Source of the DNA: Nageia nagi
Taxonomy: Eukaryota > Pinophyta
Assembly (NCBI GenBank): GCA_050084985.1
Contig: JBITNC010000001.1
Coordinates: 210,552,001-210,616,000 of the forward strand
DNA length: 64,000 nt
Reading direction: 5' to 3'
Shown: in pieces, positions 35,043 to 47,229 of the stretch
Layout: each line of letters opens with the position of its first letter
Position numbering within the stretch: the first letter of the stretch is position 1
Notes under the pieces: model-generated
The model's input: only the letters and a program-made list of their open reading frames with translations
Told to the model about the DNA's origin: nothing
Database searches by the model: none
Program-made: the position numbers and the translations under genes

Positions 35043-35632
35043 TGTAGATGCCTAAAATTAAATTATTATTTATTACATAATTCAATTTAGAGCATCAATA
35101 ATATGTAATGTAAAGAAGGGGTTTAAATAATACCCAAAGATATATAATTTATGTAATAGACCATTGTACTATGTACAAGGGGTTAAAAAGGCCTAAGTCA
35201 TGTAAAGGAAAATAATCCCAAAATTGAGGGATGTTGCTATATAAAGATATCAAACATAATTTAAAATGTTCACAAGAGAGAGCAAGGATCAAGATCCAAG
35301 AGAGATTATAGAAAATGTTATATCACTCTATTATGTGCAAATATTATTCTTAAAATATATCTTATGTTCATGATCTAATGAATCTTTCATTCACTCATGC
35401 TACATTATTTATTACATTTGTATTATTACTTATTCTAGGTTGCTAATGGCATGGCATGAATGAATGTATGCTTGTATTTTATGGATAACATTCTTAATAA
35501 ATTAAGCATGTGATTTCATTAAAGGTACATATATCTCCATTATTTTCCATATTTTTGATATATGTGATAATAAAATAATTGTATATCAATAGTGCATCAT
35601 TATAATTATTTATGCATTATTTTGGGTCTACA
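35043..35632 (+). repeat. TE-G 3' LTR (590 bp)
   Basis: Starts TGTAGATGCC and ends GGGTCTACA, the inverted TGTAGA/TCTACA termini typical of Tat LTRs. A TATA box lies at 35236-35246. The bases after it (AATAC) belong to the interrupted TE-F LTR. Its 5' partner was deleted. Confidence 0.85.
35236..35246 (+). promoter_or_regulatory. TE-G LTR TATA box
   Basis: GCTATATAAAG, about 195 bp into the LTR. Confidence 0.6.
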
Positions 35633-36186
35633 AATACCAATTACACAAAATTAACATCAGTATATGAATTGGTTCCTCTCAATTTGAGAGTACATCCATT
35701 GTAAGCCTTTTATGAATCCATTACTCTCCAATGAAAATATAACATCATTATGTCTCTTTATATCAATATCATGTGCTCAGTATGGTGTAACAACAATTGC
35801 TTACTATACTTATACAACTCTTCTCTAATTACACAATGCTCACAAAGATATACTTACTATCTATGAGAGTGCTCTACCAACATTTCTCGATGATCTCCAT
35901 AAGTATTCTCTACTAACTCTATTTCCTCTATAATAGAATTCTACAACTAAATTTTGCAATTCATTTCCCACACCATGGCTATCTTATATAGATTTTGAGG
36001 CTATAGGGAGCTAGAGGATAATAGCTTGTTCCTCCTTTTATCCATAGAGTATACTTTCCGCTTTATGGAAAAGTGACTTTTAGTATTTCCTTTGACTTAG
36101 GTAACTACAACATTATAATTTATTCTTTGTATTTAAATAATACACAATAACTAAATGTTACCAAATCTATATCACACACTCTAATA
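35633..36186 (-). repeat. TE-F 3' LTR, proximal piece
   Basis: It aligns through its length with 42150-42671, including 'cctctcaatttgagag', 'atccattactctc-a-tgaaaata' and 'tacaactctt'. Its inner end (minus strand TATTAGAGTGTG) is a decayed TGTTGGAATGTG by comparison with the other LTR. A TATA box is at 35977-35991. Confidence 0.88.
35977..35991 (-). promoter_or_regulatory. TE-F 3' LTR TATA box
   Basis: Minus strand CTATATAAGATAGCC, identical to the site at 42472-42486. Confidence 0.6.
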
Positions 36187-36195
36187 TTCCCCCTT
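36187..36195 (-). other. TE-F polypurine tract
   Basis: Minus strand AAGGGGGAA directly before the 3' LTR. This fixes the element's orientation together with the PBS at the far end. Confidence 0.75.
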
Positions 36196-37574
36196 AATAT
36201 ATACTTGAAAATATTAGAAATAATTCTTACAATTTCAATTCTCCTATTTCAACTAGAGTTAAGAATCAAAATAAAATATTTTCAATTTTACAATGAGAGT
36301 AATGGTCATATACAAATACATTACATCACGTGCAATTCTTCATAGAGGGTATAATTGTAAAGAGACTACTAATTTTTATAACAGTTACCAATTGCACCAT
36401 AAAGGCTACCAAATGTAACACCAATGGTTGCCAATGTGAGATTATAGATCTATAGTAAGTAACAAACATAAAAGGTTATACAATTGTGAAGAGTAATTCT
36501 TAGTGCAAATAAAAATATGTGTAAGCTTAACTATTAGATACAATTTTGAAAAATAAAAATAGTTCTTGCAAATCCATGATATACAAGTTAGTAATAAATA
36601 ACAAATATAATAGTATTGCACATCATATTGCATAAGCAATAACCAATATGTGTATAATTGAAAAATAACTTATTCAATATTAAAAGTTACCCCCATAACT
36701 TATTTTAAATTCAATTTAGCAATTGTAATTTTAATAATGAATACTCAAATTATTCATCTACTCCAATAGATTCAAAATAAACACATATAAACATGCATTA
36801 ATAAATTCCATATGAGTAAAACATATTCATGCATAATTCATATATATCAATATTCAAAGGAATTTATAATGCAAATGAACAAATTGATAAATTCTATGTA
36901 TGCATCATAACCCAATAAAAATTTAAAAACTATTCAATAAATAAAAAATTAGTCTTCTTAAAATAATAAGATACAATATTCAAAAAAAGTAAAGTTGTCA
37001 TCATAATTAATTCCACTTCCCCTTGAGGATAACTTTAATTCATTAAATCTGATAGACTAATTTTTCAAAAATAATTCACTAAAATCCCCCTCAAATGGTA
37101 ATTTATTATTATTATATATGTATTCCAACCCTGATATCTTGTCTCCTCTTTGAAATACACAAATTGGGTAGTCATAGGAATCATTATTTAGAGAATAGTA
37201 AGAGAGTTGGGAGCACTTTCCTTTGATTCCTATTTATATTTGCAATAATAACAATCTATATCTATATTACAAATACTTTATTGAATTTTTTAGGATATAT
37301 CAAAGCTTTCAAAGATAACTAAAATCTTGAGAATAATATATTTGCAATAACCATAAAAAGATTGAGTCATAAATACCTTTGAATATTGAGAATATCCTCC
37401 AAATAAACTTTCTTGAGAGAAGTCTATCATTTGAGAATTGAGTGACTTAAATTTTCTATTTGATAAAGCAACTTAAAAAAAATATGCTTTTCTTTTTCAT
37501 TTACATCCATTGAATCATGGTTTATATGCTCAAATAAGTTGATAACTATCCTCTCAAAACTAAAGCTAAATTGT

Positions 37575-37700
<126 letters not shown>

Positions 37701-39540
37701 GTATGTATGTATGTATATTCTAAAGAAATAACAATTCATCTTCCAACAATATTTGTAGAGGTTACATAATCAACTTTTCAATACATTACATTATGAAAGG
37801 TAAAATGTATGACCAATACCATTGCTTCAGTTCTGTTATTGAAGGATTATAAGGAAGACTTTATAAATCTTATATTACTATTCTCAAAAGTAATCTTGAA
37901 TACTTGTTGGTGATTAAGTAGTCTTCAAACTCAAATTAAGTTGATCATTTACATCAAAAACAAGTTTAATCTAAAACCATATTATCATATATTATAGACA
38001 AGTTGCATAGTACTCAAGGAGAATTTTCTTCTTCTAAAAATTTACAAAACAACCAATATGACAACTTTATGTATTTTCTTAAACATTCAAAATAAATGGA
38101 AGTATAGAGTAATGATTAACATTATTATAACTATTACAAATCATAAATAAAACTTGTTGATATCTTGAATGCACTAAGAAATCAAGCTTGGATACAATGA
38201 ACTTCTATTTGCATATTACCATGCAATTAGATTTCAACCTTAGATTTGTTAGCTAGCTCCATTTAAGTGTATATTAATTTAGATTTTTCCAATGATATTG
38301 ATATACCAAGGAAACAATGGCTTAATCATAGCCAAAATTATTTAATATTAGTATCAAATAATGGAGATCAGGAAGAAATCATGGGGTAATTCAGTCCAAG
38401 CTTTTTAGCATTCATAACAACTAATGATTTACTCCTCAACCAATAAGAAGAGGAAGAGTCAAAAACAAAATTCTTGACATTACCTTTAATAAATTTATCT
38501 CAAAAGAAGCAACTGACATAAAGTTATCAAATTTACTTAAAGGTATATAGAAAGGCTACAAAAAAAATAAAATTACACTTTCTAATTAAAAAATTAGATT
38601 GTAAAAATTCATAATTCCAAGTTTCCAACCTTTGTATATTTGACATAAATTTATAGAAAGAGAAATACATTTTATCTTTAAACCACCTCCTTTTATTTAA
38701 AAACAAAAAACTTCTTATAGGAGGACAAATATTTACTATTCAAATATCCTTTGAACAATCTAACTTTAACATAATAAAGAATTAGATCAAGTCAAAATTT
38801 GATCATAGATTTGATCACTTAAAAATAAATAATTTAAGAGTTTGATCAAAGTATCCTAGTCCATATAAAAAAATTAATCATAAATATATAAACCAAACTT
38901 TTGATGATAATATTGATCAAGTAATTTACAGTTCTAGTTTCAAATATATGTATCATACGTGTAGGAAACTTAGAAGATCATAAATTAATATTTATGAATA
39001 ATTCTTAAAAACAAATGATAGTTTTGGATACCCATTTCAATGTATTTTAATCTATGGAGATTTCAACAAATTCTAAAAAACTTGAAAAATTTCAATAATT
39101 TTTAGTATGACCTACCCAAAAAGAATGAGAAATTTTTTTTTCCAAAAAAGTGTATAAGTGTTTTATATCAAACTTATCAGCTCAATAAGATGATAAAAAT
39201 GTACCAAACTACAAAAGAGTCATAAAAATTTTATATTTTGGCCATTTCTAGCCCAAAACAGAGGATCTAGAAAAATTTACTTTTGACCATTTTTTTAGAA
39301 AATGAGAAAATGAAGTTAAAAAAAAAAAATCTATAAATTTTCTCATAAGAAGGGAGCTATTTTGAATTTTCTATGAATTATTTACTATCACTTTTTACCA
39401 AAATGAGGCTCTAAAATAGTGTAATCATAAAACCAAAATAATTTTTGAATTTTAGCTTAGATTCAATCCATTCTTTTATTGCTAGCTTTTAAATCAAAAA
39501 GTAGATTTTTTTAATTTTTTTATAAGATTTATATGGCCCA

Positions 39541-40345
39541 TTTTAGTAAGTATCTTCTACCACACAAGAACTCTTTCTACTACATAAGCCTTATCCATAC
39601 CACATAAGAAATTGCTCTATCACATAAGGGGTTTTCTTTCCGCATAAGCATGTTATAGCTACATAAGCTTATAGCTAATACTTTTTCACTTGGTTGTGTA
39701 AGCCAAGACTTCATCGCATAAGACATAAACCTATAGCATAAGCCACCATCTTACCACATAAGGTGTTAATTAAGATTTAGTGAATATAATTAAGTTCTAA
39801 ACTCTTTCACATAACCTTTAATCACACTGCATAAGCATTAAATGAATTGCACTAGGGTTTGTAATATCGTATAAAAGATATTATGGCTACATAAGCATTT
39901 ATTTAATATTTTTTACTCAAATGCATAAGCCATGATGTCTCTATATAAGCCATAATGTGATTGCATAACCTTATTTTTCATCATATAAACCCTATTTCAT
40001 TCACTTAAGGTATTATTTAATGATTTAATTGCACCGCATAGGCTTTAATTGCATTGCATAAGGGTTGGTTTCATTGCATAAGAGGTATTTTAACTACATA
40101 AGGATCCATTTGATCACACTAGGGTCCATTTGACCACATAAGGATCCTTCTAACTTCACAAGGGTTGGTTTCATTACACAAGGAGTCTTTTGATTGCACA
40201 AGGGTCTATTTGATTGCAAAAGGATCCATTTGATTGCATAAGCTTTACTGCACAAGGTTCAATCCACTACATAAGGATTATAAAGCCTATATAAAGTGTT
40301 ATATGATTGCACCATCTATTTTTATTCCACATAACACTACATTAC
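39541..40345 (-). repeat. Array of degenerate repeats with a CATAAG core
   Basis: About twenty occurrences of 'cataag' or close variants (cacaag, cataac) are spaced roughly 20-45 bp apart. They are typically in the context 'tt(g)a(t/c)tgcataagg-tccatttga', best preserved at 40030-40260. Outside this stretch the hexamer is rare. It lies in the TE-F interior. Confidence 0.8.
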
Positions 40346-40698
40346 ACCACATAAACCCTAAATAAAATCAAACAAGACTTTCCCAATGACCCTTTTCTTA
40401 ATCGATGGATCACTTCCTTATTTGACCAAAGATAGAATGACATGGCAAAAATGGGTCCAATAAAAAACTTTAAATAACCATAACTTTATCATCTTAGCTC
40501 CATTTTCAATGATTCAAAAAATGTTAGTTAGATATTAATAAAGGGTATCTAAAAAAATCCCTAATAATAATTTTTAATATAATAAAACTTTGTCATATAT
40601 TCAATATATACACCTGAATTCTATGCTTTATATTATGGTCAATATTTCATTGAGTTTAAAAGTGGGTACCCAAAATTATACCAATCAAAATCACATAT

Positions 40699-40713
40699 CA
40701 TATATATATATAT

Positions 40714-40759
<46 letters not shown>
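40699..40759. repeat. Compound TA/CA/TA microsatellite
   Basis: A TA run (40699-40714), an ACACAC run (about 40715-40752) and a second TA run. Confidence 0.9.
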
Positions 40760-42020
40760 CATTTTGCTAGAGAGATTTCTACTTTAAATATAGAAATATC
40801 AGATATCATTTTTGAAGTAAAAAAATACATATATATAAATATATATTTAAAAAATATGTTATTTAAAACATAAAGTTAGTAATATAACATTGCTAAAATA
40901 TTTAATAATGTGATATCAAAATATTCACATTATTAATTGGTCAAATGGAGCTTATAATATTTTAAATAAATCTTAGGATTTTAGGCTACATAAAAATAAT
41001 CAAACTTGCCAGAATGAAAAATTACTTTTATAAAGTAAACATTATTTTAAATATATTCTAGCAATTCTTCTATTTAATGTATTTTAAGAGAAGACATTTT
41101 AAAAATAAATACTTATTTTTATCTTCCATCTTTGTCTTGTCACACTCATAAGTGTTGATTATTTATAATATAAACTTTTATTGAATCACAAAAAGAAAAG
41201 GCTCACTAAGCTATTTTATTAAAGAAATAGCTTTCGAAATATCTATGAGCTACATATCCTTCTATGGAAAATACCATATATAATATTATTTGGATAGTTT
41301 ATGGCTAATATTTTTTTTAATGACAAGATTGGCTTTTAGCAAACTTCAATAAACTTTTAAAGGGAATAAATATTTTTCAAAAGAACTCTTCATAGAGTTT
41401 ACTATTAAATTTTACTAAAACATTTGCAGCCATTGTTGTAAGCTTGAAGCTCATTAATATGGGAGAGATACACATCAAGTTTTGAATCAAAAGAAATATT
41501 TTTTGTTTAACAAAAAGAATACCCAAAATGTTAAAATAAAAATATCAAAAAATATAAATGAGAGTAGCATTTTTACTATATATAAGAATTTTATATCCAT
41601 TATAGCCATTAATATAGACTTATATAGGTTTCTAATAAACATAATGAGTATAAAAGAAATAAATTTCTTTATATTCATCAAAGATATTTATTTTATTGAG
41701 AATAGTAAATAAAAAGATTCCAAAACAAACTTCATAAATGAGTTGTTGACTTGTCCATTATGGATTATGTGGCTAATTGTCATTGCAACTTTTCATATAT
41801 GAACAAGATTTGAGAGAGATTAGTGTGTTAAAATGAAGATCAGGGGATAATTTAGGACTACAACTCATAAAAAGTGCTCAAAAAATAGAATAATATAATA
41901 TTTTAAGTGCTATATTTAAAATAATAAATACATAATAGTATTATAAATCCAAGAATAAATATCATAAAAGGTAAAAGATTCAAGGCATACCTCATCAATA
42001 GGAGCTCTTAATATATTTAA

Positions 42021-42035
42021 TAGGCTTTGATACCA
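42021..42035 (-). other. TE-F primer binding site (Met tRNA type)
   Basis: Minus strand TGGTATCAAAGCCTA matches the Met-type PBS TGGTATCAGAGC with one G to A change. It lies two to three bases from the LTR end. Confidence 0.75.
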
Positions 42036-42037
42036 CT

Positions 42038-42671
42038 TTTTGTATCTTTTAAATAATATAAACAAGACTACTACTACATTATATTATAAACCCATAATTA
42101 ATTTTGCCTAGAAAAATTATTCTACTACACTAAATATAGAGACACCAATCACACAAAATTAACTCCAATATATGAAGTTGTTCCTCTCAATTTGAGAGGA
42201 CATCTACTATAAGTCCTACATGAATCCATTACTCTCTAGTGAAAATACAACAATAGGATGGCTCTTTATATTAACACCATGTGCTTAGTATGGTGTAATA
42301 GCAATTGCTTACTATGATTATACAACTCTTCACTAATTGCATAATGCTCACAAAAATAGACTAATTATCTATGAGAATGCTCTGCTAGTATTTCTCCATT
42401 ATCTCCATAAGTATTCTCTAATAACTTTATTTCTTCTACAACTAAATTATTTAATATATTTTCCATCCCATGGCTATCTTATATAGAGTTTGAGGCTATA
42501 GGATAATAGCTTATTTCTTCTTTTATCCATAAAGTATACTTTCCACTTTATGGACAAGTGACTTATAATCTTTCCTTTGATTTGGGTAACTACAATATTA
42601 TAATTTGTTCTTTGTATTTAAATAATACATAAGAATTAAATGTTACCAAGTATACATTACACATTCCAACA
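42038..42671 (-). repeat. TE-F 5' LTR (about 634 bp)
   Basis: On the minus strand it starts TGTTGGAATGTG at 42671. It aligns with 30745-30812 plus 35633-36186 and contains the complete segment that those two pieces lack at the TE-G junction. Confidence 0.88.
42472..42486 (-). promoter_or_regulatory. TE-F 5' LTR TATA box
   Basis: Minus strand CTATATAAGATAGCC, at the same relative position as in the other LTR. Confidence 0.6.
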
Positions 42672-42676
42672 AGGGA
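42672..42676 (+). repeat. TE-F target-site duplication, right copy (AGGGA)
   Basis: Exact copy of 30740-30744, directly after the CCAACA end of TE-F. Confidence 0.88.
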
Positions 42677-42730
42677 ATGGATGGTAAAATCCTTTTGATC
42701 TAATATTTAAAGTTGTTTACTATCATTTAG
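42677..42730 (+). pseudogene. TE-D integrase, C-terminal tail after TE-F
   Basis: The frame left open at 30744 (NNAFELEG) continues here as MDGKILLI-YLKLF. This corresponds to the usual integrase ending (AY.LE..DG......N...LK.YF). The match across 11.9 kb of inserted DNA confirms that both segments belong to one element. Confidence 0.75.
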
Positions 42731-44658
42731 ACATGTGTGTTATGTATTATATGTATATATTTAGTTTAACTCCCATGTACATTTTTTTGAGGTATATATT
42801 TTGCATTTAAAAGTATAGACATGTATTTTATTTAATTTATCCCATTTGAAATCCATTACCTTAGCTTATTTTCATCTATAATTTTTTGAGCCATTTGGAG
42901 CCCTAGGGTTTATGATTTCTCAAAGTTTGATTTCACCCATTACCAATTTTTATTCAATAGGTTTACAAAAATGGGTAAGTTAGCAACTCTTAAAAGTACT
43001 ATAAATGGTAGGAATAAGAGTTTATTTGATATAAATTTGTTAAATAATTAGGTCAATTTGAAAACCAAACCCTTAGAAGTTGCAAATGCTAAAGATAAAT
43101 AATTATATGATTTAATTTATGAGACTAATTTTTTTTTTCATTCCTATACGAGAGATTTCATCGTTTTCCTAAGCTAGTAGATTCGTTAAGCGAAAAAACA
43201 TTCCATGAAATAAAAAATATGAAAGATAATTAGGGTAATATTATTCTTGATTTGATTTAGGATTCCATATACAATACCTTTGGTCAACCCAATAATATAT
43301 TAGACTAGATTAGTGTTAGGGTAACTACAAAAGATACTAAAAAATATTTATTAGATTGGTTAAGCTCATATTTATTGAATATTGTCATGGAGAAAAAGAA
43401 TATATATAGGATTTTAGGATTTAAACTTGATATGGTATGGATTCTCATTATCATCATGGTTCTTTGCAAGGAAAAGGATATCTAGATTATCCAACTAAAA
43501 CATATCACTACTGCATTTAAGATAATGAAATATTATAGAAAATATCATAAAGATTGATTCAAGCTCATTGAGGATAGACTGGCTATCTAGATAGCTAATA
43601 ATGATATTCTTAATCAATTCTATTTTTCTACTCTTCTATGTTGGTTATTACTACATCAACATCCAAAGGCCTTTCTAGACTTACAAATAAACCAAAATAA
43701 TGTAGATGGCACTCTAAGGAGAGTGGATCAATGGAAAAAGGTGTTATGTCTTAATGGGTCTTATTATGATTTTGTAAAGTATTTCTTATTTCCAACTTCA
43801 AATTTCATTTCTAACATCACTCTGTCTAGATTTTCTAAATCAACTCTTTCATATTTGAAAATTGGGCAATTTAAGAAAGGGGATTATTACTTTTCATAAA
43901 ATTATATAGTCATTTTGCTAAGTGGTTTTTATGATAAGGCTATGAAGTTGCCTTTTATATTTTCAACTAGTTATTTTCAATGGAAGAAGTTATACAATAA
44001 TATTATGTTGAAACCATGTGGGAAGTATCTAAGGGGAAAAGACTATGTACACATATACTCTTGGTTTTGACTCCATTCAAGCCCATCATAGAAATTGTTG
44101 GGATTATTTGATAACTAAGATCAAAATGTTACAATTATCTCAAATTATCATCTCTTTGCCCTATAACCCATTAGGAGTTTTTATTGCATACTTGAAATTT
44201 TTTAATTCAAAAGCTTTAGATTTTATAAGGATATTTATGTATGAATTTGAGAATTACTAGAAAAATCCAAAGATAGGATAAGTTTTCCCAACTTCAATGC
44301 TAGACTTTATGCATAGCACTATGGAAATAGAATAATGAAATTAGTATTGAATTTGATAATGCCTATAATAAAGAGAAAACCTTACCTAAGACTTTACAAA
44401 AATATTTGGATAATTCTAACTTCTCTAAACATAAGAAGAAATATTTCACAAAATACAAGATTGAAAGTAAGCAAAAATATTTACCATGGATATTTCAATA
44501 AGATAAAGCTTTCTTTGAAGCATATGATAAATAATTTGCTTCCAAAATAGGAAAAGATTCAAAGAAGATGTCAAGGAAATAGTGAGACTCTCAAAAGAAG
44601 ATAAAGGTATATAATAATTGACTCCATAGGAAGAAGAATTATTGAAAAAATAACAAAA
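42731..44658 (+). pseudogene. Unidentified decayed reading frame downstream of TE-D integrase
   Basis: A start codon at 42971 opens a frame beginning MGKLATLKSTINGRNKSLFD. After a probable frameshift at a T run near 43127-43140, a second frame can be followed from about 43145 to 44070. It has stops near 43240, 43258, 43315, 43484, 43555, 43592, 43899 and 44068, and pieces continue to about 44640. Features are lysine and aromatic richness, KYLLDWLSSYLLNIVMEKKN, VDQWKKVLCLNGSYYDFVKY and YFQWKKLYNNIMLKPCGKYL. Most stops are TAA/TAG, as expected from lost Gln codons. I do not recognise the family. It lies where Tat elements often carry an extra frame between pol and 3' LTR, but it could be an unrelated captured or inserted gene. 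Confidence 0.45.
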
Positions 44659-45540
44659 TGTAATGACCTACCCAATTGCACTTATTATGACTTGAATGCC
44701 TTTAGGAGTTTGAATGTGATTAAGACTATTTATATTATGATATGATTAATTATGAATGGGTATATGCAATATTTGTATCAATTTGATGCTAGCTATGAGC
44801 TTTTGTGATATAGATTACATGTTGACTCAGTGTAGGAGTCAAGTTGCAAACCCCAGGGAACTAAAGATGAGTTGGTTATGGAAACAAATTAGCAAGAGTG
44901 AGGAAATTATTAGTGTTGATTTGTTTACAACCCATAGGGACCTTCATATATCATATAGCTACATATCATAATTATTATGTATGGTATTTAATCCTTATGA
45001 TGTGTATAGTATTTATGTATGCACTAATAAAATTTACCATGTAGGATGAGAGGTATCTGCAGGTAAACATGTGTGTTAAAAATTTAATTTGCATGCCTAA
45101 ATTACTTTGGAAAATTAATTAACTATTTTTGAATGTTGGAAGGAATATTCAAAATATTTAAATTTGAATTTTCACCAAAGAATTTTAGTGTTTACAAGCA
45201 ATAAAATTCTAGGGGTTGGGTGGAAACAAAATTTAGGGATGAAGACTATTTTGGTATTTTGTGGTAGTTGAAAGGCTATTTTGAATTTTTGCAAAAATAA
45301 TGGAGGAATCATCTCCACACATTTTGATCTTTTATGTTAGGAGTGTCAAATTATTGATGAACCTTTCTCATACATTTTGGGGCCTAATGTAAGGTGTGCA
45401 AATTATTTTGTAGGACATAGGACTTGCAAAAAAATTTATCAAAATCCTACCATAAACTACTGAAACCCCTACCCCTCATGAACAAAAAATGTGAGTTGGA
45501 TAAATAGTTATATTTTTGGAGGGACTATACCAATTTTTGG

Positions 45541-45550
45541 TTATAAATAC
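45541..45550 (+). promoter_or_regulatory. TE-H 5' LTR TATA box
   Basis: TTATAAATAC, conserved at 55969-55978 in the 3' LTR. Confidence 0.6.
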
Positions 45551-45958
45551 CTAGGAGAACCATTAGAAAAAAATATTCATTCATACACTTCTCCCTCTCT
45601 TCCCAAATGATTTTCTAAATTCCCATGAAGGAAGGAATATCTTCTCATTTGTCAAAGTGCTTTTCTAACATTGAAGCCACTAATGCTAAAATGTTTAACC
45701 AAAGCTTTGAGTTTTTATTTGATAATTTTTAAGCATACTTTAAGGATGAATTTATTATTAAGAGTTTGTGAAAATAATAATAGGGTATTTTGTTATTAAT
45801 GGCCTTTAATTGTACCATGTGAGAGCATAATATTTTTAGTTATTTGATATTTTTGCATGTGAATATTTTGTATACTTTTTCCATACCTATATGTAGGTAT
45901 CTAGAGAAAAGATTGAATAAATTAATTTAAAAAAAAATTAGTATTGTGATTTCATAGG

Positions 45959-46723
45959 TGGTAGACTTTAAATTATGGAAAATATGAATATACATAATAA
46001 ATAAAATGATCTACAATATAATAAGAGCTATATATGTACATTATATTAGATACAACAAATATACATTAAAACAATGCACCTGATATGAAGTGTATGTACA
46101 ATCCTTGAAATAAGATAGCAATGAATCTTCAAAGGATTGGTCAGATTGGAGGTGAGATTATGATGGATCTTCACATGTATAATTCAATAGCTTTCACCAC
46201 AAAAATTTGAAACCCTCAATCTAGAGCATGTATGTTGCTAACGACCTAAGAGAAGCATGTTACTGATGGTCTAAGAGAAGCATGCCATTAACTACATAGG
46301 ATATGTCAATTTATACCATGTATAAAAGATAGAAAGTATCAAACCTCAGAGTATAATAATTTCTCATAATAGGTGGCATCATAAAACATCATTTCTTGAT
46401 GAAGATAATGAAATATAATCACCTATCATAAATCTTATCATATCAAAGAATTTTAATCTTTGGAGGTAAACCTATTCCACTTGCATATATAGCCTACAAA
46501 GACATAAAAAGGAGTGAAGGTTGGCCTCTAGCAATAATATAAACTTTGTTCTCTTCAAGATACTTTAAAATATAAACCATGATAAATTATATAGCATTTA
46601 ATATAACACATGTCATTGCATTAAAATATCAACTTTATCTTGACATATGTAATATTGCATTAATTCATATATGAATTCTAAATATGATTTATTAAATAAA
46701 TAATCAATCCTTTTTAGGCATCT
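45959..46723 (-). mobile_element. TE-I: solo LTR inserted in the TE-H 5' LTR
   Basis: This block is absent from the matching place in the 3' LTR (about 56383). It reads on the minus strand from AGATGCCTAAAA (compare TGTAGATGCCTAAAA of the TE-G LTR) to ...AAGTCTACCA. ATAGG flanks it on both sides (45954-45958 and 46724-46728), a 5-bp target duplication. There is no internal coding sequence, so it is most likely a solo LTR left by recombination. The exact 3 bases at its 46723 end are uncertain. Confidence 0.72.
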
Positions 46724-46744
46724 ATAGGTGTAAATTCAAAATGA

Positions 46745-47130
46745 ATTTTATATTAGCCTAAGAGATAATACACCACCTTGTATTTATTTGAGGTGAATTA
46801 GTTTTTATACTTTTGAAGTTAAATGGAATTTTTTATTTAAAAAAATTATTACTACATATGGTATAGTTTGTTTGTATCTAGAAAAGGAGGAAACTATTTG
46901 TTGGGTGTACTTATTTATCCTTATATGGAGGTATCTATCAAAAAATTTATTTAATCAATGTTTGATTTAGTAGTTAGGGTTGTAAAGTCAAAACTAAATT
47001 TATATTAGACAAGAGATAGTACTCCACCTTGTATTTATTTGAGGTGAATTTTGTTTGAGATATTTATTTACATTTTTTTATAGTATAGTTTGTTTGTATC
47101 TAGAAAAGGAGGAAACTATTTATTTAAAAA
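46745..47130 (+). repeat. Duplicated segment within the TE-H LTR
   Basis: A unit containing 'aagagatagtactccaccttgt' variants, 'tttatttgaggtgaatt' and 'gtatctagaaaaggaggaaac' is present at about 46757-46895 and again at about 47003-47125. The same two units occur in the 3' LTR (about 56410-56550 and 56660-56755), so the duplication predates insertion of TE-H. Confidence 0.8.
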
Positions 47131-47229
47131 TTATTTAGTGGGTATACTTATAATAAGTGAAATGAAAGAATAAATAATTTAATATTTAGTCTAGCTAAAA
47201 ACTTTGAATTTTGGACCTAGTAATTTATC

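Larger units (their letters stand above)
30813..35632 (+). mobile_element. TE-G: 5'-truncated Tat-type gypsy element inside the TE-F LTR
   Basis: TE-G keeps the linker before RT, RT, RNase H, integrase, a three-unit tandem repeat, polypurine tract and 3' LTR. It has no 5' LTR, gag or protease: the left edge jumps from TE-F LTR straight into pol-linker sequence. About 30 bp of TE-F LTR are missing at this edge, so a deletion removed the left half of TE-G together with a little of its target. The right edge is an intact LTR end (TCTACA). No aRNH was recognised between RNase H and integrase. Confidence 0.82.

Noticed and set aside
39541-40345. CATAAG array as a CRISPR array
   Set aside because: Repeats are short, variable and irregularly spaced, with no uniform spacers, and the context is a plant retrotransposon.
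40590-40787. Open frame with a His-Thr run
   Set aside because: Translation of the CA microsatellite; no flanking coding signal.
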